Shown piece after piece: positions 10,866-20,600 of a stretch of DNA of 64,000 nt. Position numbers and translations under genes: made by a program. Within the stretch, counting starts at the first letter, position 1. Each line of letters begins with the position of its first letter. Under the pieces are notes generated by a model that did no database searches, was not told the origin of the DNA, and worked only from the letters and a program-made list of their open reading frames with translations. This stretch comes from Nitzschia sp. DOCU1 (Eukaryota; Bacillariophyta; Bacillariophyceae; Bacillariales; Bacillariaceae): contig OX595985.1 in assembly GCA_951394045.1 (NCBI GenBank), forward strand, positions 3,410,001-3,474,000, in the 5' to 3' direction.

Positions 10866-11235
10866 GGGACACCAACGAAAATATCGCACGATGCCAATTT
10901 TGGCGATACGTGGCGATGGACAGACCTCCTCGGGGTTAGGCCGAGGAGCAATGGCGCGGGAAGGCGCGCCATCCGAATTTTCGAGTACCACAACGGATAC
11001 AAAAGCAGTTTTGGTTGGTTAAATTCTTTTTATATTGATATACTTTCCTTAGGGTCTTGTAATATTTTTGTATGTGCTTCAATGATTCAAAGGACACGTC
11101 GGTCGTTTAATGAATCATCGCCAGATCACCCCTTACTTATCGAATGACTCGTAAGCGACATTCGAAGACTTATTGTCTCCGTGTTTCCCCGACTGTCTCC
11201 CGAGTGTCGCCGGCTTATCGCCCAGCGACAAAGGA
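10866..11235 (+). repeat. TIR1 left terminal inverted repeat
   Basis: Pairs with 13640-14012. Differences over the outer 300 bp are scattered single bases (for example GTTAGGCCGAGG against GTTACGCCAAGG). The inner 70 bp are only loosely similar. Confidence 0.8.
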
Positions 11236-11580
11236 GTGTCGCCCGAGTGTCGCCAACATCGCCGAGTATCGCCGAGTTTCGCCACGTGTCGCCGGAGAGT
11301 GTGGAAACTCCACGGAGGAAAAGAAAGAAGATTCTCCGGCGACACGTGGCGAAACTCGGCGATACTTAGAGACATAGTGTCGCCGAGTATGGGCGACACT
11401 CGGAGACATTTTGTTCTCTCTCGTCGCCTGGCATCGCAGGGTAACACCCAATGTCGCCGCTTCTTTGGATTCGTTGGGATTCGCCGCGATTCCGTGACAC
11501 TTTTGCGATATTTGGCGACACTTGCGACACTCGGGGACATAGTGTCTCCGAATGTCGCCAAGGTCCCACTCCGGCGAGTC
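11145..11580. repeat. Subterminal GTCGCC/GGCGAC repeat field
   Basis: Many short copies of GTCGCC and GGCGAC spaced about 8-12 bp apart in both orientations (TGTCGCCGAGTATCGCCGAG and the like). Similar motifs occur at the other end (13640-13730). Subterminal motif clusters in DNA transposons often bind transposase. This is not a CRISPR array: there are no equal spacers. Confidence 0.6.
11265..11366. repeat. Perfect 34-bp inverted repeat (hairpin or cruciform)
   Basis: Arms 11265-11298 and 11333-11366 are exact reverse complements. The 34-base loop itself holds a small GTGG/CCAC hairpin. Confidence 0.85.
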
Positions 11581-11630
11581 GAATTCAATTTAAGCGCTCC
11601 GACGTGTCAGATTCCTTTAACTCCAATTAT

Positions 11631-11683
11631 AAGTTTTGACACAATAGTGTCAAAACTTTAAGATTTGACACTATAGTGTCAAA
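11631..11683. promoter_or_regulatory. Two palindromes upstream of the 198-aa gene
   Basis: A 28-bp near-palindrome (11631-11658, mismatch only at the centre) is followed by the perfect 20-bp palindrome TTTGACACTATAGTGTCAAA (11664-11683). The perfect copy lies about 190 bp before the ATG at 11875. The same 20-mer recurs at 13159-13178, upstream of the opposite gene. Confidence 0.7.
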
Positions 11684-11874
11684 ACTTTTTAACCTCTTTA
11701 TTTGACCAGGTTAACTCAGTCCCCACTTACTAAACTTTATACCGTTGAAAAGCTCGTGAAATTCTGATATGGCAAGGTCACAGTGACTCCTGACGGATCT
11801 TCAGCATTTGTCTCCATTTTTCGCCTCAAAGTTGCCTGTCGGCACGATAATTACAAAATCTCGCCACACCCAAC

Positions 11875-12471
11875 ATGTCGGCTCCTTCTTCCCCCCAAGA
11901 ACCTGTGCAACGGTCTCGTTCTGTGTCTCCCTTCACCAAGGAGATAGTTAGGAACCTATTTGACGCATCGCAGATCCCCAACGACGAAATTCGGCGGGCC
12001 GTTACTACAGACGCAACAATGGTCTCGAATTCGGTCGATCCAGCGCAAGACGCCCCACCCGCCGACGACGCACCTCCTTCACCTAGAAACCAAGCGGTAA
12101 ATGGTGACGATGAGAGTCAACGGGAACAATGCCGCCTGTCGGAAGCAAAGAACCGACAGTCGCGATGCGCTGTCTGCCAGACCGACTGTCAGGTTGGCAG
12201 GACACCAAGTGAGGGAAGTCGGAAGAGAGTGTTCTACTGTGAGAAATGCAAACTGCACGTCCATGAACACGTACTCGAGAAGAAAAGGAAGATTCACTTG
12301 CTATTCCCAGCTTCTATGACGTGCCATGACATAGTGAAGACAGTAGATGGGAAAGATATATGGGGTAAGGGTACAAAAAAGACGATGACTAAGTTTGCAA
12401 ACTCAAAGTTACTTGAACTGAGGGAGATGCATAAGAGACAACGAACGGAGTCAAACAAGGATAGTGAATAA
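11875..12471 (+). CDS. Hypothetical 198-aa protein with Cys/His zinc-ribbon-like motif
   Basis: ATG at 11875, TAA at 12469-12471. Residues 1-95 are polar, Pro/Ser/Asp-rich and probably disordered. The middle has CAVCQTDC, then FYCEKCKLHVHEH about 20 residues later, a plausible metal-binding ribbon that loosely recalls the C-terminal finger of PiggyBac-type transposases. The C-terminus is basic (EMHKRQRTES). No DDE catalytic core is present. It converges on the 12536-12991 gene with 64 bp between them. A DNA-binding or accessory role for TIR1 is inference; function is unknown. Confidence 0.55.
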   Translation: MSAPSSPQEPVQRSRSVSPFTKEIVRNLFDASQIPNDEIRRAVTTDATMVSNSVDPAQDAPPADDAPPSPRNQAVNGDDESQREQCRLSEAKNRQSRCAVCQTDCQVGRTPSEGSRKRVFYCEKCKLHVHEHVLEKKRKIHLLFPASMTCHDIVKTVDGKDIWGKGTKKTMTKFANSKLLELREMHKRQRTESNKDSE

Positions 12472-12535
12472 AAAAAAGATACTAGTACCTATTACATGTT
12501 ATAATAATGTAGTAAATGTTATATGTTATAATAAA
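12472..12535. terminator. AT-rich gap between convergent genes
   Basis: 64 bp with two copies of ATGTTATAATAA and A/T runs between two facing stop codons. It could serve as a shared 3'-end region for both genes; no experimental signal is visible. Confidence 0.35.
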
Positions 12536-12991
12536 CTACGCTTCCTTGAATCCAGTGTAGACCTCACCTTGGTGCGCTGGGTAGCAGTCGCGTATCTCGG
12601 TTTCAACGCACTTGGGCAGGGGCTTGCGATTGCCTTTGCCGAGGGTTCCGTGTACAAAGCGGGATGCAACGCTGTAGAGTGCAAAGCGGATGGCCTTGTT
12701 ATCCGACCCGCTCTCCTTCATCTCGTCTCCCATCGTTGCCATGTACTCGCAGAGGGTTGGCCGGTGGTGGTCGGGATCCTCGATGTTGACCTCATAGTCG
12801 AGCATGTCCAGGTCCACCCACTGGTCGAGCACACAGGGATACTCCCCACACAATTCGCAGGGGGGCATGGCAGCACGAAACTGCGCCTCCACGTAGGCTT
12901 CAATCTCCTCAGCAGTTGCGCCGGGCTGTGGGACACAGACGATGCTGATGTCGCGGTCGAAGGTTGACTTGCGCTTTGGCTTCTCGCTCAT
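12536..12991 (-). CDS. Hypothetical 151-aa Cys-rich protein in TIR1
   Basis: ATG at 12989-12991, TAG at 12536-12538. The basic N-terminus (SEKPKRKSTFDRD) is followed by an acidic helix (AEEIEAYVEAQF), the Cys pair motif CELCGEYPC, an acidic stretch, and a C-terminal block RFALYSVASRFVHGTLGKGNR ending in CVETEIRDCYP. It looks like a compact folded domain rather than a random frame. I recall similar short Cys-containing proteins in stramenopile repeats but cannot name a family. The 20-bp palindrome lies about 170 bp upstream of its start. Confidence 0.6.
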   Translation of the reverse strand: MSEKPKRKSTFDRDISIVCVPQPGATAEEIEAYVEAQFRAAMPPCELCGEYPCVLDQWVDLDMLDYEVNIEDPDHHRPTLCEYMATMGDEMKESGSDNKAIRFALYSVASRFVHGTLGKGNRKPLPKCVETEIRDCYPAHQGEVYTGFKEA

Positions 12992-13076
12992 GGTTGTAGA
13001 GTGGATTTTATGTCGTCATTGGCACCAAATTTTGGCATTGGAGGGAGTGCCCGGTTAAGCCGGGTTAAGGCAAAGT

Positions 13077-13121
13077 GTCAAAACTTTCCTTAACCGGAGG
13101 GGCGGTTAAGAAAGTTTTGAC
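13077..13121. repeat. Inverted repeat upstream of the 151-aa gene
   Basis: GTCAAAACTTTCCTTAACCG (13077-13096) pairs with CGGTTAAGAAAGTTTTGAC (13103-13121) with one bulge. The GTCAAAACTTT part also follows the palindromes on the other side (11651-11688). Confidence 0.7.
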
Positions 13122-13158
13122 AAAAAAAATGTCAAAAGTTGGAGCGCGCCGGGCCTCC

Positions 13159-13178
13159 TTTGACACTATAGTGTCAAA
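13159..13178. promoter_or_regulatory. 20-bp perfect palindrome, second copy
   Basis: TTTGACACTATAGTGTCAAA, identical to 11664-11683. The two copies bracket the gene pair at similar distances from each start codon, which fits a shared regulator or the ends of an inner 1.5-kb module. Confidence 0.75.
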
Positions 13179-13290
13179 TCTCTGGCCGCCTTACAATTGA
13201 GTTAATTGGCTCTTTGTGGGAATGAATTGGCGGGAATTGGGAGTTGTGTTGGCGGCAATTGGCAGGGTTTCATCCGTTGTGGATTGTTGT

Positions 13291-13539
13291 TTAGGCGATT
13301 GGGTGTATCACATGGAAGCTACCGGTAGGCGTCCTGTCGATCCTGGATACTCTTCCGTTGGTGGACCAAGAGCAAGTGGGACGCGGCGCCTTGGCGGTGG
13401 CGTTTGGAGTAGCACGTTCTTTGCGCTTTTTCGTGGGGTTGGCAGTGGTGGCATCAATTGCCATGGGGACTGAGGCCCCGAAGTTACGGGTATTGTCCTC
13501 CTTCTTTCTCCTTTTGTTCTTGTTGTTGGTTGTCGACAT
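13291..13539 (-). CDS. Possible small basic protein (82 aa)
   Basis: From the Met at 13539 (MSTTNNKNKRRKKED) the frame is rich in Lys/Arg/Thr and has two nuclear-localisation-like clusters (KNKRRKKED, KKRKERA). The frame extends upstream through the terminal repeat without a stop. It has no known domain and may be chance coding in low-complexity sequence. Confidence 0.25.
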   Translation of the reverse strand: MSTTNNKNKRRKKEDNTRNFGASVPMAIDATTANPTKKRKERATPNATAKAPRPTCSWSTNGRVSRIDRTPTGSFHVIHPIA

Positions 13540-13639
13540 GCTGGTTTTGTGATCCCTTTTCACAACAAAACCTCGAGATTGTGGCGGTTGCTTTTCACGA
13601 ATGAAGCGGACTGACTGATTATAGCCCCTAGTGGAAGGT

Positions 13640-14012
13640 GACACTCGGGCGATAGTCGGTGACACTCGCGACAGTCGGGGATACAAGGCGACGAAATGTC
13701 GCCGAAGGACGCCCAAATGTCGCTTGCGAGTCATTCGATAATTAAGGGGTGATCTGGCTATGATTCGTTGGACGACCGACATGTCCTTTGAATCATTGAA
13801 GCACATACAAAAATATTAAAAGACCCTAAGGAAAGTATATCAATATAAAAAGAAATTAACCAACCAAAACTGCTTTTGTATCCGTTGGGGTACTCGAAAA
13901 TTCGGATGGCGCGCCTTCCCGCGCCATTGCTCCTTGGCGTAACCCCGAGGAGGTCTGTCCATCGCCACGTATCGCCAAAATTGGCATCGTGCGATATTTT
14001 CGTTGGTGTCCC
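13640..14012 (-). repeat. TIR1 right terminal inverted repeat
   Basis: Reverse complement of 10866-11235, with the outer 300 bp best conserved. Confidence 0.8.
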
Positions 14013-14799
14013 AGGAAGATGCCCGAACCGTAATCCTTGCGCGATCGCGCTCAATCTTGTGGGACTGGGCGCTTTTACAAGGAATTTTTTTACGACCGTT
14101 TGAATTGAGTTTTGTTTTCGACACATGGAAGGCCTTGCGCGCGCGCCGTCCAGAAATGATGGAACTGAAGGAACTGCAGTAACTGCAGTTCCTGCCGAGC
14201 CCGTCAAACCATTTAAAGATATGTATTGCGAGCCCGTCAAACCTCTGTCGCATTATTGTTTTGGATCTTTCTTTTGGATCTCTCATTCACTCGGGCCGAT
14301 AGCGCCGGACTCCATTCATTGCAATCAAAGCTCCCAAGCGGCAAAAGAAGACTTCAGATTGTTTCCTGGTCTTGCTGACGAGAATACAACATTCGTGTTG
14401 CCGTGTGGGACTCTGTCCATGTGACGCAACAAATCCCACGTTTCCAGTCCCTCGGAGGAACCAAAAAATGTTCCCAGGAAAGCGACAGAAACTCTGTCGT
14501 TGCGAGGCAAAGAATGAGATTCTGCTTATTGCATATTCGATCATTTCAACAGACGGTTGGGAGGAGAAGAAATTCGGCGTTGTATTCCGAAATTGAAAGC
14601 TTTGACGACTGGAAAGTTCCGCGTTTGGCTCCGTGCTGGGCTTTAAAGACTTCGACGACTCGGCGCTTGGCTCGTCAGACGGCTGTCTAGCAGGCTTGCT
14701 GAATGGCTATTGGCTAGGTGGGAGAGGAGGTGGTCGGAGCAAAAGCCGCACAGGTCGATTTTATGTTGTCTACATGTTAGGTACTACAAGATGTAAATC
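14013..14799. other. No recognisable gene; GGAACTGCAG microrepeat
   Basis: Near 14151-14195 the sequence AATGATGGAACTGAAGGAAC is followed by further GGAACTGCAG units. A longer inverted version occurs at about 23430-23477 ahead of the TPR gene. The rest holds only short unconvincing frames. Confidence 0.5.
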
Positions 14800-15537
14800 T
14801 CAAGACATCTTCCGGCCGCGCCCTATAAAATCATCAAGAAAGCCGGGCATTGCAATGATGGCACCACATACTCCAAGCGATAAGCTGTGAGTGGTGCGAT
14901 CAACTTGATCGGTTTGAGCTTCTTCAGGCAAAAAGGCAAAAGCAGTACAATCTTCTACTGCTTCTACAAAATAGTCGCTTCTTGGACAAGACGACAACAC
15001 CGAATCAACAATCCACCATGTTCCTGCCAAAGTGATTGAATACTTGAAAAGGAATCGCTTGAATAGAAAAAGTTGCTGTCGACGCCGGAGGCAATACAAG
15101 CATTTCCATTGATATCTACGGACAACAACAGTGGTAGCGTTTGGGCGAAGAGCTGATGGTGTATTGGTGGTGGATACCCCCAACCCTGGCTCGCGTTTCC
15201 TTTTCTCTTGCCGCAGTCTTGGCAATTCGATTGCCATACCACGGGCACGGGCACGTCGCCATTCAATTGCAAGGCGCCAATACCGCTGAATGCAGAGGAT
15301 CGCATTTATTCGGTGAGTGCCTTGGATCTCATCACCACGATGCCCGACTCGATGGCGAAAGCGAAAGAAGGATCGAAGAAAGCGTCGGATGCGGATCCTG
15401 GCAAAGATTTTTGCCTGGGCTGCAGTAGTAGATCTAATCTCAAGGGCTCGGGCATGATGATAATTCCGGAGAGTCTTTACTCCCGTTTCAGAAAGGGTTC
15501 TTCTTGTTCCTTGGCGTGCACGGCGGGGTGCTCCCAC
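14800..15537 (-). pseudogene. Open frame with IQ-like motif, possible host exon or gene remnant
   Basis: A 245-aa frame with no ATG at its upstream end, very basic in its first half. INAILCIQRYWRLAIEWRRA resembles a calmodulin-binding IQ motif, and QAKIFARIRIRRFLRSFFR may be a second one. The C-terminal part (AGTWWIVDSVLSS...) is unrecognised. It could be an internal exon, a gene remnant or chance; the upstream frame closes at once. Confidence 0.3.
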
Positions 15538-15614
15538 TAACGTTTGGTGGGCGACGGGGTACTATAGTCGGACTGCGGTCTGGCAAAGCATAATGTAAAA
15601 CATATAGTTAGAGG

Positions 15615-16845
15615 TTATTTTATAAATGTACTTATAGCTGGTGTCGGCATACAACAATTGCATATAAAGTTGACAAACTTTAACCCAAACGCGGCATACA
15701 AGCAAATCATTCCGTAGCCCACGGACCAGTCAAATTCCACTTGGACTGCTTCATTGATCGAATCCGTCTCTGTTACCTTCCCACTTCGAGCGTAACTGAC
15801 ATTTTCATCAAAAAAGACATCACCAATACAACTGAAGGTGAATTGATAATACGTCAAGACGAACCCAGCCAGCGAAAGACACTGGACAAACGCCGCATAC
15901 ACTTTGGTACACTTCAAATCGGAAGGTCGATACATACGGGAGCAATTCAGTACCATGGATGGAAGTATACAAACTACTGCCACAATCAGTCCAATCACCG
16001 TCTGTAATCGGACATCGTCGCACCTTTTGCAGCTTTCATCCGCCGGATTTTGAATGAATTTTTCAATGCCGTTCCCAACATTGGCACAAAATTGATCAAA
16101 TCTCACCACCTCTTGCAAACCCGTATTCGGATTGTCGATTGTCACAGCCTGAAGTCCCACATTCAAGGTAACGACCGAAAAGAAATTGGCAGGCGTTGGC
16201 TTCAATTCCGCTTTTGCAAAAGACGCGTATTGCAGCAAGTCATAGTTGGAATCGGTAATCAAAAGGCATGCAAAATCCCCAAGAGCATGCAGATTTGATT
16301 CAAAAACAAGGCATATCGCATCACTGCATTCCGTGCCCAGGGCTCGTCGGAGGAACACAAGCCGATACGCCCCACTGTCGTGCACACCACATTTTCTTCC
16401 ATCAACCACGGACAACATTCAATAACTGCTGGCGGCAGACAAAGGCAGGATGGTGGGTAGCGCTCGGGAGTTTCATTTTTGTTTGTGCGGGGTAGCGGAA
16501 TCCCATGAATAGCATCTTTCATCCACTGTCGGTAACGAACATTGACAAACTTCTTGCGTTCGTCCTGTTCGTCGTCGTCTTTTTTCTTGGACGATGCCTT
16601 GCTCTCGCCTTGCTCTCGCCTTTCTTTAGCTTCTTCTTGTTCGAATCGTCAGACTCATCATTGGCAGTCTGGTCTCTTCGAAACAATGAAAGCATTGTCC
16701 GACTGTTACATTTGAGTTGAACTACATTGTATCCCTTGTGGTCTTTGGCAACTTTGATCCAATTTGTCATCCTCCTATTACTCTGGATTTGCTTGGCGTC
16801 ACTCGTCAGCAGCAATCGCTTGTGTCGAACCGTTTGCGACATCAT
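15615..16845 (-). pseudogene. Degenerate multi-pass membrane protein gene
   Basis: Read on the minus strand, the coding signal moves through three frames. A basic, charged N-terminus comes first (16845 to about 16560). Frame two (about 16580-16259) then runs DEQDERKKFVNVRYRQW into the first hydrophobic segment (YALFLNQICMLLGIL). Frame three (to 15615) holds at least three further hydrophobic segments (VIGLIVAVVCILPSMVL, AFVQCLSLAGFVLTYY, GYGMICLYAAFGLKFVNFI). The changes fit single-base indels, one near 16270 and one in a GCGAGAGCAAG direct repeat. Introns or sequence error are the alternatives. It looks like a four-span protein of unknown family. Confidence 0.45.
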
Positions 16846-17453
16846 GCATCAATATGGCTTATGTCCGGTCACGTAGGTAGCTAAGATTTTATGAAGAAAA
16901 AAGGGGGGAAAAGAAGGAAAAGAATTCGAAACCAAATGACCGCCTTTAAACGAGCATAATTACTACCAAACAATTTACTTTAACGACCAATTTTGAAAGG
17001 CAAAAAATGGCGTGCCAGCATGCGCGCATTCATGCCATTTTGGCCTGCCGCCGTACAGTATGAGTGCGGATCTTTCGGCCACAAAAACACAATGACGGCG
17101 TCGACGATTGTGAGTGCTGTAGTAAGTATTTCTTACCCCCGTTTATTGCAATCGATCAACAACTTATCGAATCCTATTCGAGCCGCTTCTCTGGTTATTA
17201 AAGCTAGTTTTGGCGGAGAATGGTTCTAATTTCACGAGGCAAGGATTTGATGAAAATTCCTTGTCGACCGACGAGGTTGTTGAAGCGGCTATTGCTCGTT
17301 AGAGGACGATTCAGAAGGAACAAACCAGGTAAGCTGTCGTTCGTGTTACTCTAGAGACGTCTATTGTTTTGGATCTTTTGTAAAGCGCTCATTCGTGACG
17401 CTAATGCCGCCTTTATTTTTATTGCATCTTTGTTTTCTGGCTCCTATTATCAT
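16846..17453. other. Intergenic, nothing recognised
   Basis: AT-rich sequence between the membrane-protein remnant and the Gy3 insertion site; no convincing frame, repeat or RNA gene seen. Confidence 0.5.
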
Positions 17454-17458
17454 CTTTG

Positions 17459-17641
17459 TGCAATACGCCCGCTGTCCCCTCGGGACTGGACGCACGATTC
17501 AACATTCGTCGCCCCTGACGTGGCGACCCAATGCCGATATCTATAGAAAGATCCGTCCGGCTAGAAGAGCTTGATAGATCTACTTTTACAATAGACTTAT
17601 TATTTTCACCTACATCTACTTTTCATCGCTAGCGTAGTGCA
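17459..17641 (+). repeat. Gy3 5' LTR
   Basis: 183 bp, TGCAATACGCCC to GCGTAGTGCA, with one TGACGTGG at 17516. Confidence 0.95.
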
Positions 17642-17645
17642 CGAC

Positions 17646-17657
17646 CGTGAATTCACG
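17646..17657. promoter_or_regulatory. 12-bp palindrome at the expected primer-binding site of Gy3
   Basis: CGTGAATTCACG, four bases after the LTR. As in Gy2 and GyC, no TGG-type tRNA complement is visible. Confidence 0.5.
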
Positions 17658-17693
17658 CACGGATTTCTTTCGAAACCTTCTTTGTTGCCCACC

Positions 17694-20600
17694 ATGGCCC
17701 CCAACCAACTTTCGATCCCAAGCATAGTGATGCGCACCGACTTCAACGGCAAGCGCAAGACTCTGAAAGGTCCTACGGTCAAGTTCGAGTTGAGGGACGA
17801 GCCAGCCAACCCGAACGGAGGGACCCATGAGAAAAAAGTCACCGTATACGATGGCGAGTACGGCGACGACAACGCCCGCTTCTGGTGCCAATTCGAGGCC
17901 CGATTGCGAGATGTTTTCCTTCGCAAGCCATGTGGTAATGGCCCGAGCAAGTTCGGAGTGACCGCCAGTTGCTTGTCGGGAAAGGCACTGGACGACTTCG
18001 AGCGGTACAAAGATGAGTACGTCTACGACGATGACGCCGCCTTCGAGGCAACACTAGCGGACCTCAAGGCCGATATCTTTAAGGGCGACACCCCAAGGTC
18101 CGACCAAGTGGATTACCTCGAGACCCTGAGGAAGCCGGCAAGCGCGACCTTCAACCAATTCATCTCGGAAATTGACCGGATGATTGCCGACTTGAAATAT
18201 TTCCCCCTTGATCTGGACGCCGAAGGAAACCAGATCGCCGAAAACGACCAACCCACGCTCTCCGAGGAGGCGTACCGCAAACTGATTCTTCGTTCAGCAC
18301 CCCAAGCGTGGTACGACAAGTTGACCTCCAATGGGGCGGACCCGAAGCAAATCCCGGTCAACGACCTGAAGAAACGGTTCCGACGCATGGAACAAAAAGA
18401 GCGACGCGATCGAAACAGATTTCCGTCGCGACCCAAGGATTCTGGAAGCGGCCACCCGGAAAAGAAGAGAACCCGGCAGGACCGCGACTCTGACAAGGGT
18501 CGCAAAGGTAAATGGTGTCACATCTGCAAGATGGACAACCATAATACCTCTGACTGTGGTTATAATGCCCGACGCGAAAAGAAGCAGCGCATTGAGGGCG
18601 GAAACAAATATAATAATAAAGACGGAAAAATTCAACGTGACCGTGGCAGGCACAGGCACGACATCGAGGAAAAGGATCACGAAGACGACGAGGTAAGCGA
18701 GAGTTCGAACTCGACTCGTTCGTCCAACCACAAACGATCGGCGGGACGCGCTAAGAAACGCCGTAACCCAGCCCACAAGAGAAACCGTACTAGCGACTCA
18801 AATAGTGAGTCTAACTATTCTAGTGACGATTCTGAATCCTCGTACTATAAGTATTTCAGCGCCCTAAAAGAAAGATTTTTACCCCAAGTCTTGGAACGTG
18901 AGCGCTGTTACGCCATAAGCCGACGGCACACACGATACGCCAACCCGATCCAACCAGGACGGATAAAAACGACGAAGAGGCGCAGAAAAGCGGCCCTCAC
19001 AGTCAGCACACTACCGGAAGACCACAGGATGGACCCAGCTAGTGCCAATGCATTACTAGACTCGGGCTCATCGAGTAGCTTTATCAATGCCTCTCTTGTC
19101 CCGAGACGGTACTGGAGAAAATGCAGACCCGTCGCCTTCGACACCAAACAAGGCACATTCACATCGAATCATCTGGTAGCAGTTGACATAATGTTACCAG
19201 AACTCTCGACTGCCAAGACCGCCCGATGGACGTTCTACATAGACGACTCGGAGCTGGACTCGACATACCAGGTGCTCATCGGTGCCGACTTTCTCGAGGA
19301 GATGGGCATCGACATCAAGTACTCAAACAAAACGATCGAATGGGACGATGCTGTTGCACCTATGATGACGGTGGAAGAGCTCGGAGAACCCAAAGACATC
19401 AACCACGTCCACGTGATGAACTATACGGACGATAAAGAAGCAAGCAAGCCAGCGAGAGAGACGGCTAAGCGCGCTCAAAAGATTCTGGACGCCAAGTACG
19501 AAAAGGCGGACCTAGACGACATAGTATCTAAGATAAAAACCTTGGATGCTAAACAGAAGAAAGCTCTACTGAAACTACTGAAGAAGTATGAGCCATTGTT
19601 CGACGGAACACTTGGCGACTTCGAATGTGACCCGGCTGACTTCCTAGTGAAGCCCGGACACGACGAACCTTACCACGCGAAATCGGCTTTCGCCGTACCC
19701 CACACTCATCGAGCGACTCTCAAAAAGGAGATCGATCGCCTCGAAGAACTAGGCGTTCTAAGACGCGCCGAAAATAGCCGGCACGCCTACCCAACGTTCA
19801 TCATACCTAAAAAGAATGGAACAGTACGCTTCGTGAGTGATTTATGCAAACTCAACGAGAAACTCTTGCGAAAGCATACACCTCCACCGACGATCGCCGA
19901 CATCCTCCACAATTTGGAAGGATTCCAATTTGCGACGTCGCTAGATCTCAACATGGGCTACTACACAGTCCGACTTACCCCGAAAGCACAAGAAATGTGC
20001 ACTATCATCATGCCATGGGGCAAGTATGCCTACCAACGGCTACCCATGGGCGTCTCATCATCATCCGATATCTTTCAATCTAAAATGATGCAATTGATGC
20101 AAGGGTTAGAACACTTTGTTCGCACCTACCTCGACGATCTATTGCTGATCGGACGAGACACGTTCGAAGCCCACTTACGAGATTTGGAGACCGTGTTGAG
20201 ACGGCTCGAAAAGGCAGGACTGAAAGTCAATGCCGCAAAGAGTACCTTCTTCGCGGACCAGATCGAATACCTAGGCATCACGCCAGTCAAAAAGAAAATA
20301 CAAGGAATAATGGACATCGCTGTGCCGGAGAACAGAAAACAGTTGAGACGGTTCATCGGCATGGTGAATTTTTATCGCGACATGTGGCGCCATCGGTCGC
20401 ACATTCTTGCGCCATTGGCCGAACTTACCTCAAGTAAATCTAAAAAGTTTGAATGGCTGCCAAAACATACAGCTGCCTTCAACGCCATGAAAGAAGCGAT
20501 CGCGCGAGACGTGATCTTAGCCTATCCTGACTTCTCGAATAAGTTCGTGGTCTATACCGACGCGAGCGACTATCAGCTCGGCGCGGTGATCATGCAGGAC

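Larger units (their letters stand above)
10866..14012. mobile_element. TIR1, candidate DNA element with long terminal inverted repeats and two small genes
   Basis: A 3.1-kb unit bounded by inverted repeats starting GGGACACCAACG at both ends. The outer 300 bp or so match at roughly 95 percent by eye; more diverged GTCGCC-rich subterminal sequence follows. Inside are palindromes and two convergent genes, but no recognisable transposase. Long TIRs resemble Mutator-like elements. I found no target duplication at the presumed ends, so an inverted segmental duplication remains possible. Confidence 0.55.

Noticed and set aside
10343..10939. 198-codon plus-strand frame
   Set aside because: It crosses the TGCAAACTCGTC repeats and runs into the TIR1 terminal repeat, has no domain, and looks like chance.
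11145..11580. CRISPR-like array of GTCGCC repeats
   Set aside because: Repeats are 6-9 bp, in both orientations, without uniform spacers; the context is eukaryotic transposon DNA.
10866..14012. Assigning TIR1 to PiggyBac because of the Cys/His motif
   Set aside because: Ends lack TTAA duplications and no DDE core is present; the resemblance of the finger is too weak.
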